The notes under the pieces were generated by a model, which saw only the letters and a list, made by a program, of their open reading frames with translations, was not told the origin of the DNA and did no database searches. A stretch of DNA of 45,185 nucleotides, taken from Blastocladiella britannica (lineage: Eukaryota > Blastocladiomycota > Blastocladiomycetes > Blastocladiales > Blastocladiaceae). The stretch is from assembly GCA_025349905.2 (NCBI GenBank), contig MU624590.1, positions 1 through 45,185 on the forward strand, given 5' to 3'. The position numbers and the translations under genes were made by a program. Positions 9,658 to 21,402 of the stretch are shown piece after piece; position 1 is the first letter of the stretch; the number at the start of each line of letters is the position of its first letter.

Positions 9658-11493
9658 ATGATACGCCGCACCCACTCGCCGTTACGCTCGCCCACGCATG
9701 CCACCACGCTCCTATCTGCCTCAGCAGCAACCGCAGCAGCAACGTTACCAAGACCCGCATCACCCATGCTGTCGGTGCACGAGCCGCACCGGCCCGGGTC
9801 GCCCGCACCGTCGTCGCGGCTGACCCTGGTCTTGACGGACGCCGTTGGATTTCACCATGGGACGTCGCCATCGATCTCGTCGCCCGGTCTGTCGGTGCGC
9901 CGCGAGGACGACGCGTTCACTGTTCCTTCATCCCCCGCGGCTGCACGCACGTCGTTCCGGCGGCGAGGGACGGGACACTCGACATTGGTTTCAGCGCCCG
10001 TGGCAGCGGCAGCAGAAGCGATTCCGATGGAGTCCATGCACAGCAGTAAACGACCAGTCTCTCCGGCGGCCGTCGCGCCCATGCCTGCTACACTCGACCC
10101 GTCGTTGCCGTCGTCGACGGAATTGGATCTACCGCCGCCACCACCGGCAAGGCCACATACGCCGTGGCCAACCACGGCACGCGCCGTCGTGGTTCGTGGA
10201 GTCCTCGGGTACGTCAGAGCGGTATTGGTGGTCGGGTTGGTCGTGGGCGTGGCGTACTTGGCGACCGCTCTGGTTGACGGTGGCGATCCGCCGGATCCGC
10301 TCGTCAATGCCGGTGGTACCGCGATCGACGTGCGGTCCCAACCGGGCGGCGTGATCCTCGGCGGCAATCCACTACCAGGATGGCCATCGTCGTCCAAATC
10401 CGTGCTGGTGGCCGACTTGCACGCGCACACGTCGTCGTCGAGCGACTCACGGGTCTCGACACGCACACTGCTTCGTGTCGCCGTGGCCGCGGGACTCGAC
10501 GTCCTGGCCGTGACCGACCACAACACCATGGACGGTGCACGTGCGGTCGTGACGATGGCGGCCACCGATCCCGAGTTCCAGCAAAAACATATCGTGGTGA
10601 TTCCGGGCGTCGAGTATTCGACGTGCCGCGTGCACTTGACGGTCTTGGCGGCCGACTTCGACGCCCTAACAACGGCCATGTCAGGGGTAGGAACGCCGAA
10701 CGCGTGGCCGTCGGATCCCGAGATCGCGGCCACGGTGCGTCGCGCGCGCGACGCGGGCGCCGTGGTGATTGCCGCCCACGTGCCTGCAACCGTCCGCAGC
10801 GCTTCTGGGTCGCGTCGGAAATTGGTTCCGACGAGGCAGCAGTTGGTGGAGTGGGACGTGGACGGGTTCGAGGTAGCATCCAGCGGTGGGCGCGACTACG
10901 ACTTCGTGGCGGCGGCCATGAACTCGACCACCGGGACGACGACGCCGCCGCCGTTGTTGATGGTGGCGGGGTCGGATACACACGCAGTGCCCGAGACGTG
11001 GTCGGCGTGGACTCTGATTGACGTCGGTGGTCCAGAGGGATCACCACCACCGGCGGCACCGCCAGTGGTCACGGCCGCGACGGTGATCAAGGCGCTCCGT
11101 GCGCGCCGCGCGGCCACGCTGTACGTCCCCGACTCGGTCCCCATGAACCTCGGTCCTTCTTCACGCCAAGGTGGAGGATTCCTGGCGACAGCTACGGCGC
11201 CACTGGCGATGATCGCCACCGCTCTCTCGGCCGCACTGGCTCCGACAACCAACTCTCCGCCGCCACCATGGACGGTGCATGGCCAGGACTGCCGCTTGGA
11301 CAACGAAAAGACATCTGAGCCCGCAGCATGGGGGTTCGTGGCATGGGCCGCCGCGTGGATCGCGGTTGTAGCGGCGATATGGGCATTCGCGCGGTGGACC
11401 GCCCGGCAAGTCGCCAAACGGTGGGAGTACTGGCGGTTTGCTGGCCGCCGAGGCCGGTGGCAGAAGGACGCAGTCGTGGTGGTAGCCGTGTAA
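9658..11493 (+). CDS. Membrane-anchored PHP-domain phosphoesterase, copy 2
   Basis: A single 611-aa frame. Like copy 1 it has a long Ser/Pro-rich N-terminal tail, one hydrophobic segment (about 182-202, VRAVLVVGLVVGVAYL), then PHP motifs DLHAHTSSSSDSR near 246, AVTDHNTMDG near 282, PGVEYSTC near 317, a later AAHVP near 372 and AGSDTHAVPETW near 438. A C-terminal hydrophobic stretch (around 562-582) is followed by a basic tail. Motifs are conserved, so both copies should bind metal. The two proteins differ greatly outside the motifs, so the duplication is old. The start at 9658 is the first ATG of the frame. It converges on the SMG7-like gene with 43 bp between stops. Confidence 0.83.
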   Translation: MIRRTHSPLRSPTHATTLLSASAATAAATLPRPASPMLSVHEPHRPGSPAPSSRLTLVLTDAVGFHHGTSPSISSPGLSVRREDDAFTVPSSPAAARTSFRRRGTGHSTLVSAPVAAAAEAIPMESMHSSKRPVSPAAVAPMPATLDPSLPSSTELDLPPPPPARPHTPWPTTARAVVVRGVLGYVRAVLVVGLVVGVAYLATALVDGGDPPDPLVNAGGTAIDVRSQPGGVILGGNPLPGWPSSSKSVLVADLHAHTSSSSDSRVSTRTLLRVAVAAGLDVLAVTDHNTMDGARAVVTMAATDPEFQQKHIVVIPGVEYSTCRVHLTVLAADFDALTTAMSGVGTPNAWPSDPEIAATVRRARDAGAVVIAAHVPATVRSASGSRRKLVPTRQQLVEWDVDGFEVASSGGRDYDFVAAAMNSTTGTTTPPPLLMVAGSDTHAVPETWSAWTLIDVGGPEGSPPPAAPPVVTAATVIKALRARRAATLYVPDSVPMNLGPSSRQGGGFLATATAPLAMIATALSAALAPTTNSPPPPWTVHGQDCRLDNEKTSEPAAWGFVAWAAAWIAVVAAIWAFARWTARQVAKRWEYWRFAGRRGRWQKDAVVVVAV

Positions 11494-11536
11494 AAAAAAA
11501 AAAAGGATTGATTTCGGCATTTCTTGCTTCTCATAT

Positions 11537-14500
11537 TTACCAATGACTGCCGCCCGCTTGGCCACCCGGGGACGCCGGGGACCGAGACCATTGGTACTGC
11601 TGCTGCTGTTGTTGGAGCTGCTGCAGATGGAACTCGGTCGGCGGTATCAACGATGACAAGGACAACGGGTTCTGCGACGCTGGCGTGCCACCAACCCCTC
11701 CCCACGGCTCTACGAACGGAGAGACCGGGAACGAGGGCGACGGCACCGCCCACGCACCACCGACACTAGCACCAGCAGCCGCGGCACCAAACGACGTGGG
11801 AGACGCGTGATGTTGCTGTGGGTGCTGCAGGAACGGCGATTGCTGCTGCTGGTAGGTGTGCTGTTGGTGGTGGAGGCCCGGCGGGGGGAACGCTGGCGAG
11901 TACGCTCCCATCTGCAGCGGTGGCGGCGGCGGTGACGACGGCATGGCTGGAGCGACCGGTGGCGACCGATGTTGCATCCGTTGCTGGTATGGCTGCTGCT
12001 GGGAAAGGTACGGAGGATCGGCCAGGCGATGGAGCGACGCGGCTACCATGAACGCCGTCGAGGGAGACGAAGGCTGCGACGACGACGACGACATGGGCGG
12101 CGGCGGGGACGACAGGTACCCGAACGCGTCGCCACCGCCCACAACGGGGACTGGGACTGGGACCGGTGGAGGCGATGAGACCGCCGCAAACAAGCCGTCG
12201 TACATTGACGACGGCAACCCTGCCAGATGCTGCTGCAGCTGCTGCATCAGAGGCGACCGCGGCGACCCCGGCGACGTGCTACTACTACCCATACCGAGAC
12301 CAAGCGGGGTCGGCGGCGGCGGCGACCCGCGGTACACTTCGGACCCGGCATTGAGTTCCGCCAGCAATGACGGCCGTTTAGCAAACCCGGGAGGACGCGG
12401 CGACGTGGCGGCCGACGACGCAGCGGTGCCTGATGCCGACAATGAGAACGCCGTCAGGGCCGCAGTACCGGGCGAGCTCGGGGTGGTGGTGGATGCCATG
12501 AACGGCCCGAGCGGAGACATTGCCGTTGACGACGACGCCGATGCCGACACGCGCTTTCCAGCTTCTTCTTCGGCCGCGGCCTCTTGCGCTAGCGCCTGCA
12601 ATACCTCGTTCATGTCCGCGGCCAGATCGAGGCCGTCATCCAGTTCGTTGTCCTCTTGCATGCCGTGATAGAGCGCATCGCGAGCATAGTCAACTTCCCC
12701 TGTTTCCAATTGGAGGTGGTGCATTTCGAGCGCCGACGACGGCGAGATCAGCTGGCGGTCAGTCGCGGTCGCCGACATCCACGCGGTCCACGGATCCCCA
12801 CCGCCGGTACCGGGGCTCGGCACCGACGGCGGCTCCGGCAACGCCGCATGGAACGGCGACGGCGGTCCCGCCACGAGCGGTGGGGTCCCAATGGCGGATG
12901 GGAACTCGAGCGGCTCGAATCGCGAGTCGTCGGCGTCCAGGAAATCGACACTGCTATCACCACCAGATGTCTGCTGAATTGCGATAGGAACACCAACAAA
13001 GCCCACCGCTTGGTCGTCATGATCGTCGTGCATGGGCCGCGACCATTCCTGAATCGCACCGTGCGCGGCCTGCCACGTCGCCACCCGGCGCCCAACTTCC
13101 ACCACCTCCGGCGCGACCGACCGGGCGGCTACACGCGCGTTGGCCAGCTGCGTGACGGCCGCAATTCCGCGGAACCCGAACTGCGTCTTCAAGTCAGGTG
13201 CCGACTTGGCGGACTGTGCTCGGGTGGACGGCCAGTCCATGGGCGGCAAGAACGCCAGCACTTTGGTCAAGTGGGCCTCGAGCGGCCGCAAGCCGACCAC
13301 CAGCTCGAGGTCGTCGGGTAAGGTGACGGGTGGGAGGACTGCCATCACGGCCGCGGCCGCGTCGCCCGTGGCAGCGCCGAGCATGCTGGTGACTGCTGGG
13401 TCGTGCGCGAGCGTGTCCATGAGATTGGCCACCAGGCCCGAGAGAAGGGCAATGACCAAGGGGGCCGCTGACGAGGACGATAATGTCGAGGACGTGTCCA
13501 TGTCGTCTTCAGGACCACCACTACCAACCGTGCCGGAAGGAGATACGGAAGCCATCAAGTGAGAGCGCGCGGCGGGCGTCGACAGCCATAGCAGTGCCAG
13601 GCGTAAGGCAGGCAACACGCGGCCGAGTTTCTGGTGCTGCACGTGCGCGGCCGAGTATGCAGACAGCGCCTTGGCGGCCAGACGCGAGGTCAGGGACAGC
13701 AGAAACACCGCCCCCTTCCGCTGGGCACTCGTTGCCAAGTCGTCGGGATCGTCGGGCGGGACCTGCGACAGCGGGCGGAACAATTCTCGTGGCCGGTGCG
13801 TCTCAGCTGATGGGCGATTTGCCGTCTCTGGCAGAGCATCCGCCGCCGCTTTTGTCGATGATGTAGCCAGCGGACCAATTGAGGCGTGGCCCAAGAGACA
13901 CACGACCAGCCGCACCAGGTCCATCGCGTCCAAGTCGTCCACGACAATGGCCGCCCACGCCGTCGTTCCACCTTCGGACACCGCATCTCCCTCTCCACCA
14001 TCGTGGATCGCCACCATCATATCGGCAGCCAGCGGCGTGTCGAGATACGCAGCAGCCACCACGCTCATCGCCGCCTCTTTAGCGCGGTCGTAGTCGGCGC
14101 TGCGGCGACGAGAACAACGAGCCAGCCCCTGTTGCATCGCGAGCGCCAAGTTCTCCTTGGCGGTCTCAAACGGCCGGCCCGCCAGCAACGCGCGCACGTA
14201 CTCGGAAACGGCCTCCAAGTCGCGGTGCTGGTACGTCGCCACGATCGCGCGCTGGTTGTGCGGGTTGCCGTGGTCGGGGACAATGCGCAGCGCGCGCGTG
14301 TAGCAGTCGTTGGCCACAGCGTGCGGCTGAAGTACAGTATCGCTGGCGCCATAGGTGCTGGGCACCACGGGCGCGGGAAGCAGCTGGTCGCGGTACCGCG
14401 CAAGATCACCCAGGTAAATCAGTGCTCGGAACGTGACTAGGGCCGCGGCTTCGGCGGGTTCGGTGCGCCCTACCCCCGCCGCCGGAACGCTCTCGGCATC

Positions 14501-15877
14501 CCCACTACTACCACTCGTGGTGCCAATGACTGGCGGCGCCGATAACTTTGGCAACCGCGGCGCGCCACCACCAAGCGCCGCGACCCCAACCGGATCCACC
14601 ACCGACGCCGGTAATCCGTGCTTGCGTGCCAGCTGAGAAATCAGCCGATGGTAGAGACCCGTCATTTGCAGCACGAACCCGCTAAACTGCGACTCGAGCA
14701 ACGCGCGCTCGCTGTTCAAGTTTGCGGTAGTGGCCTGGGCGGCAATATTGCTACTCTCACCGGACCGGCCACTGTCCAGCGCTGCCTTGAGGGTCCGCAT
14801 ACGGCGGCGGTAGTCCTCGATCACGCGGTACACAATGTGTTTCCAGAGGGCCTCGAGCTCGCGGTTCAGAGCCGTGGTCGGGGACGTGAGGATCGCTAGC
14901 TCGTAGGCCATGGTGAGTCTATGTGTGTTTTTTTGTCGTCAGTACCTTGACGTCTTTTTCTCAGCGAATGAAAAGAAAGCGTGGGTACTTGAGTCGCAGC
15001 GCAGCGATCCGCGGATCAAACAGGTCGTGGTCCTTGGACGCGCGCCGGTACAGCAATTCGAGCTCTGCCAGAGGTCTAGTCAAGTATAATGGAATAAGTA
15101 TTTCCAGTATCGAAATGAGTGAATGGAATAGATACGCTACAGAGACGGGTTCTTGGCGGCACTGGCCAATGCGGCATCGGCACTGCTGCTCTGTCGCGCA
15201 CTGCTCGCATCCGTGAGCGACTGGCGGAGGTGATGCGGAGCTGCTGCCATCGATCGCAGGGCTGATGCTGTCGACGATGGCGAGGGACCACCACCGCCCG
15301 CAGCCAATCCCGGAATGCGGCCACCGCCTACAGTGCCAGAGGCAGGCACGGCAGTTGTGACGGGGAGTGGCGATGACCGGCGGGCCGGGCCAACTCCTCC
15401 GCGCGATCCTCGTCCACCGCGGCCGCCGCGTCCGACACCGCTTTGTGATGCAGATGCTCCAGCTGCTGGGGACATGCGCCCGGGACCAGCGTTACTGCCG
15501 CTGGCAGTGCTGGTACTGCTACCAGGACTGCGACTCAGTACAGGCGGCGGGGTCGGCGACGGCGAAGGAGACGGCGAGGAGGAGGACGCGGGGCCGTTCC
15601 GTCGGGCAGCACCAGCAACAGCAGTACCAGCGTATTTTGTCGGGCCGCCCTGATTGCCGCCACTGCCACTGCTAGGGCTCGTGCTCCCACCGGTGCTGCC
15701 GCTCGTGGTGGTGGTTGCCAGGGGCATGGGAACGGCATATCCGCCGCCGCCGCCGCCACGGCGCGATCGCTTCGAACGGGCCGGTTTGCCGGCCACGGGT
15801 GTCACGGACGAACTCGGGTCGGCGGGTTGCTGCTGCATGGCCAGGGCCGGGCCGGTCGCAGGCGCTTGCGGGGGCAT
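11537..15877 (-). CDS. SMG7/EST1-family protein
   Basis: Exons 15141..15877, 14989..15075 and 11537..14918 give 1401 aa. The introns are 65 bp (GTAGCG...CTAG) and 70 bp (GTACCC...ATAG with TACTGAC branch). Without splicing the region looks like two genes: a Ser/Gly/Pro-rich frame and a long one starting MAYELAIL. The joined product has a low-complexity N-terminus, then the EST1/SMG7 helical region: ELELLYRRASKDHDLF, LRLKLTMAYELAIL, ELEALWKHIVYRVIEDYRRR, LIYLGDLARYRDQ, a TPR-like block with NPHNQRAIVATY, and FETAKENLALA. The second half is Pro/Ser/Gln-rich with a poly-Gln run near the C-terminus and no visible PIN domain, which favours SMG7/EST1 over SMG6. Family members bind phosphorylated UPF1 in nonsense-mediated decay, or telomerase RNA. 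The splice joints are inferred but keep frame exactly. Confidence 0.78.
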
Positions 15878-16088
15878 TTTTAGCTCGTTTCCAGAAAATT
15901 ATTGGGAATGAAATGCGGCCAAGCAAGAAATATTATCACCAGGCAGGCCAAGGTATTCCACGGGGCTCCGGATCCGGTATATGGTCGTATTTCACGAATC
16001 CTGCGGTATGTGCTTTGCGTATGTGTGCGTATGTGTGCGCCAAGAAATGGAGCAATATCGTTTTGCCTAAAGGAGAAAGAAAAAAAAA

Positions 16089-17756
16089 TTACATTGCCAG
16101 ACCCATCACAACCACCACAAGAAGAGCGATCCACGCGCTGTTGGCAGCAGCGACCACGCCATTGTTGGCCGCCGGCTTGCCGTTGTTGTTCTTGTCGGAC
16201 GCACCTCCGTTCCCGCCCGAGACCGCCGACCCAGCTCCCCCCGCGTTCCCAGCATCGCCCATCGGATTCGTAGTCGGGTCCGTGACGGTCCCCGACGGAC
16301 CCGCAGGCGTCGCAGGGTTACCGCCATTCGCCGCCATGTCCTCGACCAAGTGCTCGGGCGTGGTGGCCAGCGACAGAGCCATTGCCGCCGCCGGCATCGG
16401 CTTGAGCGCTTTGCCTGTGACGCCAGCGGCAGGGGCATTGCCGGTAGTCAGACCAGCAGGCGCGGGCGACGTCGGTGGGAGCGGGGTTACGGGCAGCTGG
16501 GCGGGCGGGCCCTTGTAGTTGCGGGCCTGCAGACCGGGCGCCAAGTACGGGATGGCGACGGACTTGTACGGGTCGGCCTCACCAATGCACTCGTTCACCG
16601 TCACGAACTGGAGGTTCTTTTCGCGGAAGAACTTGACTACCTGGCCGACGGCTTCGGCGGACTGGTATTCATAACGGCGTTAATTTGGCACGGCCAGACG
16701 AAGCAATGCAAAGGGGGAAAACGTACAAAGCCAATGACGTCATGCTGCAAGTGAATCCACGACCCCTCCGTGGTGGCTTTCGCAAACTCGGCCTTGAGCA
16801 GATCCATCACGTTCGCGGGTTTGGACCCAGCCGGCAGCATGTAGTCCTTGGAGTCGACGTTGATGTTGACGACGCGGTACCCCGAGGTATCGAGCCACGC
16901 CATGGCCTTGGACGTCCACTCAAAGTACGGCGGGCGGAACAGCCGCGGCCGCTTGCCAATGGTCTTTTCAATCATCATGTCGGTGAAGATCATTTCTACC
17001 CGCAGCGCGTTGAGGGACATGAACCCTTTTGCGGTGGATTTTTTGAACCCGGTCAGGTCGTTCTGCGACGTCAGCAGGCTGCGGTGTTGCCAGGTGTGGG
17101 ATCCAATGACGTGTCCGGCTGTTGCATTCATGCGTTGTGAGTACTGGTACAATGAGTGTAAGGATAAAAACGACATACAATCGAACGCAAACTTGGTGAC
17201 AGCGGCCTGCTCGGGCTTGAGCAGCTGCATGCCCATGGTGAAGAAGGTAGCCTTGATCTTTTCCTTGTTGAGCAGTTCGATAATGGACCTTGTGAACTGT
17301 GGGAAATGATGTGCATAAAAACGTTGTCCCATTGCCCAGTTTGATGAGTGACTGCAATGCCATGGCATACTGACACTATAAAAATGACAATACCTGAGAA
17401 GGCCCATCGTCAAACGACAGCGCGACCACGCCCGGCCGCGTGCACTTTGTCACGGGCGCCTTTTGCGAACACGTCCCGCAGTCGGCGGGGCACGATGCGC
17501 ACGTTTCCAGCCGCGATGTATCGCACACGCCGTCTCCGCATACCCCCGGACCGGGACCAAACACTGTCTTGAGCTGCGCATTGGCCTTGGCCACCAGGTC
17601 GGCGGGCGCTTGCGGGCATGGGTCCAGAATGCACCAGACGGCGCTGCCGGGTAAGTCGGCGGCGGCGGCTGTCGGTGCCAGCAGTGCAATGGCGAGTAGC
17701 GCAACCAGTACCAGTAGTAACGATCCTTTGGAACGAACGAGCGGCATTATGGCCAT
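16089..17756 (-). CDS. Chitin deacetylase 1 (NodB domain, GPI-type)
   Basis: Exons 17394..17756, 17179..17296, 16727..17118 and 16089..16661 give 481 aa; introns are 97, 60 and 65 bp. A signal peptide (about 1-33) is followed by a Cys-rich module CGDGVCDTSRLETC..CPADCGTC near 72-95. The NodB domain follows: SFDDGPS (motif 1, metal and base), SGHVIGSHTWQH (motif 2, H-x-x-x-H type), RLFRPPYFEW (motif 3), NVDSKD, and LQHDV (motif 5). The long Ala/Gly/Pro/Thr-rich C-terminal region ends in a hydrophobic stretch (WIALLVVVVMGLAM), as for a GPI anchor. It should deacetylate chitin to chitosan at the wall. It is the most divergent of the three tandem copies and lacks the fourth intron the others share. 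Confidence 0.88.
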
Positions 17757-18036
17757 GTGGGCGGCGTTTTGGGTGGAACCAGTTCCAAGGGGCGTTGTTT
17801 CTCGTTTTGATTTTTCTGGGAGGGACGGCGGTGGGTGCCCAGAAGGCAGAAAATGCAGTCAAGAATATTGCCCGGGGCAGAGCTGGTACTAGAATCTATG
17901 AGGAGCTCGTCGCCAACGATGAATGAAGAAGGGAAAAACTCGATTCTTAAAACTTTCAAAATCCAGGACCACGTGTGAGCGCCTCTCATGCAAGCACACA
18001 GTTCGCCAATTTTAGCCTGCCGCAATGGCGTTGTAA
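17757..18036. promoter_or_regulatory. Promoter region of chitin deacetylase 1
   Basis: 280 bp between the stop of deacetylase 2 and the start of deacetylase 1. A CACGTG core lies at 17970-17975. No credible frame is present. Confidence 0.45.
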
Positions 18037-19583
18037 TTAAATATTAAAGGCAAGCATGCCCAAGAACAGGACCCAGGAGCTGCTGCCAAATGCCGCCGTG
18101 GCGGCTGCGTTTTTGGCGGTCGGGTCGGCCTTGGCGTCGCCCCCGGCTGCAGAGGGGTTCGATCCCAGCGCATTTCCTCCCGTGGCAGCTGCATTGTTGC
18201 TGTTCCCGGCGGTGGAACCGGTGGGCACGGACCCTGCCGCCCCTGCCGTCGTGGTCGAGTTGGCGGCCGCGGTAGTGGTAGTGGATGCCGGTGGCGTGCC
18301 CTTGAACACTTTCGACTGCAGCGCATCGTTCAGGAACGGGATGGATCCTATTTTCAGTTTGACTGAGTACTTGTGCGTGAAGGGATAACAAATATTTTGT
18401 GCATACCACGCGAGCGATACGGGCGCTGGCCGAGGCACTCGTCCACGGTCACGAACCGGAGCCCTTGGGCGCGGTAGAACGCAATAATGGACGACACGGC
18501 GTTCACCGACTGTTGTTTTTTTAATGGGTGAGTTCATCGAACCAGGCGATATGAAAAATAGGCAACGCACATAGCTGTACAGTTCGTGCTGCAACAGAAT
18601 CCAGCTCCCGGCTTTGCCGGCAGCGGTATGCGCGGCCTTCACCTGGCTCAGGACCGTCTCCGGGGTCGCAATCGCCGGCTTGTCGCGCAGCCGCCAGTCG
18701 TTGCTGTCCTCGTTGATGTTCACGGCCACGTACCCGGACGTCTCGAGCCACGCGAGCGACTGCGGCGTGGTTTCCAGGTACGGCGGGCGGAGCAGCCGCG
18801 GGCGCACGCCAATCGCCGCCTCAATCGCCAGATCCGCAAGTACCATCTCGGCCCGCAGCGCTTCCATCGGAAGCGGGCCAATTCCGCGAGGGATTTTGGG
18901 CGCGGTCGGGTCCATGATCGGGTCAAATTGCGAGGTGGCAAGGGACCGGTGCGTGAATGTGTGCGATCCGATGGTGTGTCCCGCTATTGTTTTTTTTTTT
19001 ATTAATGTAATGCCAAATGATTTTTATGGAAAATATGGACCAGAATACGCATAACGTGTGGCCGCAGCGATGGTCGGGTCAAGCAGTTTCTTGCCAATGA
19101 CAAAGAACGTGGCTTTGACGTTTTCTTTGCGGAGAAGGTCCACCAGGGAGCGTGTCAACTGCATTTTAATTTGTCTCAGTCAAAACTGGGGGCTGGCTGT
19201 TGCGCCACCCACCTTGTCGCAGCAGGAACAACGAACGAAAGGGAACGGACCTGCGAGCTCCCATCGTCAAACGACAATGCAACCACCCCGGGCCTGGTGC
19301 ACTGTGACGCCGCAAACGACGTCCGGCACGTCCCACAGTCACTTGGGCACGTCCGACACGTTTCGAGCCGCGATGTGTCACACACGCCGTCGCCGCAGGT
19401 GCCTGAAGCGCCGGGGCCAAAGTACTTGATGGCGTCGGCGTTGGCTTGCGCGACCAGGTTGGGTGGGACCACGGGGCACGTCGATAGCGCGCACCAGACT
19501 GACGGTGCCGGCAAGTCTGCCGCCGCCAGTGCGACCGTCGACAAGTACAGGACAAGGACAAGTACGATGCTCGTCGTGCGCAT
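18037..19583 (-). CDS. Chitin deacetylase 2 (NodB domain, GPI-type)
   Basis: Exons 19251..19583, 19041..19158, 18571..18983, 18407..18509 and 18037..18347 give 425 aa; introns are 92, 57, 61 and 59 bp. Signal peptide to about residue 21; Cys-rich module CGDGVCDTSRLETC..CPSDCGTC; NodB motifs SFDDGSS, AGHTIGSHTFTH, RLLRPPYLET, INEDSNDW, LLQHELY. Exon 4 gives RFVTVDECLG, and the tail is Thr/Ala/Gly-rich with a terminal hydrophobic segment (SSWVLFLGMLAFNI), consistent with GPI attachment. Motif 1 has Ser where copy 1 has the usual Pro. Introns 2-4 sit at the same codons and phases as in copy 3, showing that these two are the closer pair. Role: chitin-to-chitosan conversion at the cell surface. 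Confidence 0.88.
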
Positions 19584-19670
19584 GTATATTACGGTCTATT
19601 TTATATCTTTCTATGACTAACAACGAGCAAAAGGGAAGCGTGGAGTTCAATTGTTTGCTTGCATTTTCGG

Positions 19671-21120
19671 TTACACGAGGGCAAGTACACTTGCAACAGC
19701 GATCAAACGGAAAAGCGGCAGCATTTGCTGGCTCTTGTCTGCCCGAGACTTGGATGCTGGTGAAGGTGATGGCAAAGGTGGTGGTGGGTCGGACGCCTGC
19801 GCCGACGATGATCCAGCATTGCCCGACATATCCCCATTCGCACCGGGACCCGACATTTTCCCAGGGCCATTGAGCACTTTTCCTTGGAGCGCCTGGTTCA
19901 AGTATGGAACCGAGCCTGCATCATTTTATGGCTCAGTAAGCGGAGTGATCCAAAAGGAAATGTTGGGAATGCATACCTCGTGGGCGGTACGGCCGCTCCC
20001 CAAGGCACTCGTCCACCGACACAAACTTGATTCCTTGCGACCGGTAAAACGCGATGATGGAAGCAACCGCCGTCGTGGACTGGATTATTTTTGAAAGAGA
20101 CTTCAGCATTTGTAATTTAAAAAGTAAAAAGAAATGGACGCACATAATCGTACACGTCGTGCTGCAACAGGATCCAACTGCCAGCGCCAGCAGCAGCCGT
20201 ATGTGCAGCCCTCACTTGGGTCAGCACGTTTCCGTTGGTGGCCCGCGCCGGGTCGTCCCGCAATCGCCAGTCATTGGAATCTTCGTTGATGTTGACGGCG
20301 ACGTACCCCGACGTCTCGAGCCACGCGAGCGCGTCCCGAGTCGTGTCAAGGTACGGCGGCCGTAGCAGCCGTGGCCGAACGCCAATTGCCGCTTCAATCA
20401 CCAAGTCAGTCATGATCATTTCGGCCCGCAGCGCGTCCAGCGACAGCGGCTTGGATGGGCTGCGAGCCTTGGGCGCCTCTGGATCCGCGGGATCAAACTG
20501 CGACGTGGCCATGGACCGGTGGGTGAATGTATGCGATCCGATTGTGTGTCCGGCTGTTACATTGGTTTTAGTATTGGTTGCTTCTGAAACAATGGAGGAA
20601 ATAGACGGACCAGAGTAGGCGTATCGAGTTGCCGCCGCATGTGTCGCATTTAACAGTTTTCGGCCAATCACGAAGAACGTGGCCTTGACGTTTTCGCGCT
20701 GGAGGAGGTCGACCAGCGGCCTTGTAAACTGTTTTTGTTTTGGGAAAAAATGATTAGTCTCACTGTTCCCATCACAAAAGATGGAAGTTGGGAACGAACA
20801 TCAGAGCTCCCATCGTCAAAAGTCAGGGCAACGACACCCGGTTTGGTACACTTGACAACGGCCGCAGACACTTTACAAGTCCCACAGTCGCTCGGGCACG
20901 ACTGGCACGATTCAAGTCGCGACGTGTCGCAAATACCATCGCCACAAGTTCCAGCGGCCGGGCCAAAGAAACGTAGCGCCTCGGCGTTGGCTTGTGCGAC
21001 CAGGTTGGCTGGGAGCACTGGGCATGGCGAAATCGCGCACCAGATCGATGGCGGCGGCAAGTCGGCTGCCAGCGTTGTTGTCGCTACTAGCAGCAACGTA
21101 AAGTACAGGAATTGGAGCAT
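19671..21120 (-). CDS. Chitin deacetylase 3 (NodB domain, GPI-type)
   Basis: Exons 20800..21120, 20611..20728, 20144..20553, 19977..20079 and 19671..19915 give 398 aa; introns are 71, 57, 64 and 61 bp. It begins MLQFLYFTLLLVATTTLAAD, a signal peptide, then the Cys-rich module CGDGICDTSRLESC..CPSDCGTC. NodB motifs: TFDDGSS, AGHTIGSHTFTH, RLLRPPYLDT, INEDSNDW, LLQHDVYDY. The C-terminal region is short and Pro/Ser-rich, ending in a hydrophobic stretch (LFRLIAVASVLALV), so GPI anchoring or membrane attachment is likely. It heads the tandem array and is divergent from the DWWW-repeat gene. All five exons have the same lengths or phases as copy 2 (118-nt exon 2 and 103-nt exon 4 in both). Confidence 0.88.
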
Positions 21121-21402
21121 ATTGGAATTTATGTTTCCTTGAGCAAATATTACGAGCGAGCGAATCGTTTTTGAGTCGTTGGCGGACGCGCGCCAAGCTT
21201 GCTGCCCAGGTGGTCCAGCACCAGGTAGTTGCGAAACCAGCGACCAGCGTGGGTTCCCAAGAAAGAAATCTCGTTTGAAGCAGCAGTGACAAGGACAAAA
21301 CTCTTGGCGGACACGCAGGTACGAGCAGGTATATCGATTCGGAAGGGACCTGCTCGAGGAAGTGGAGCTTGTCCCTTTCCGGCCAATGAAAAATAAAACA
21401 TA
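21121..21402. promoter_or_regulatory. Divergent promoter, chitin deacetylase 3 / DWWW-repeat gene
   Basis: 282 bp between two start codons pointing away from each other. A frame on the minus strand continues upstream from the deacetylase start but has no signal peptide or family support, so I treat it as leader. No specific motif stands out. Confidence 0.4.

Noticed and set aside
15137..15877. The Ser/Gly/Pro-rich frame as an independent gene
   Set aside because: Two standard-size introns connect it in frame to the SMG7-like coding region, and the new junctions complete the first conserved helices.
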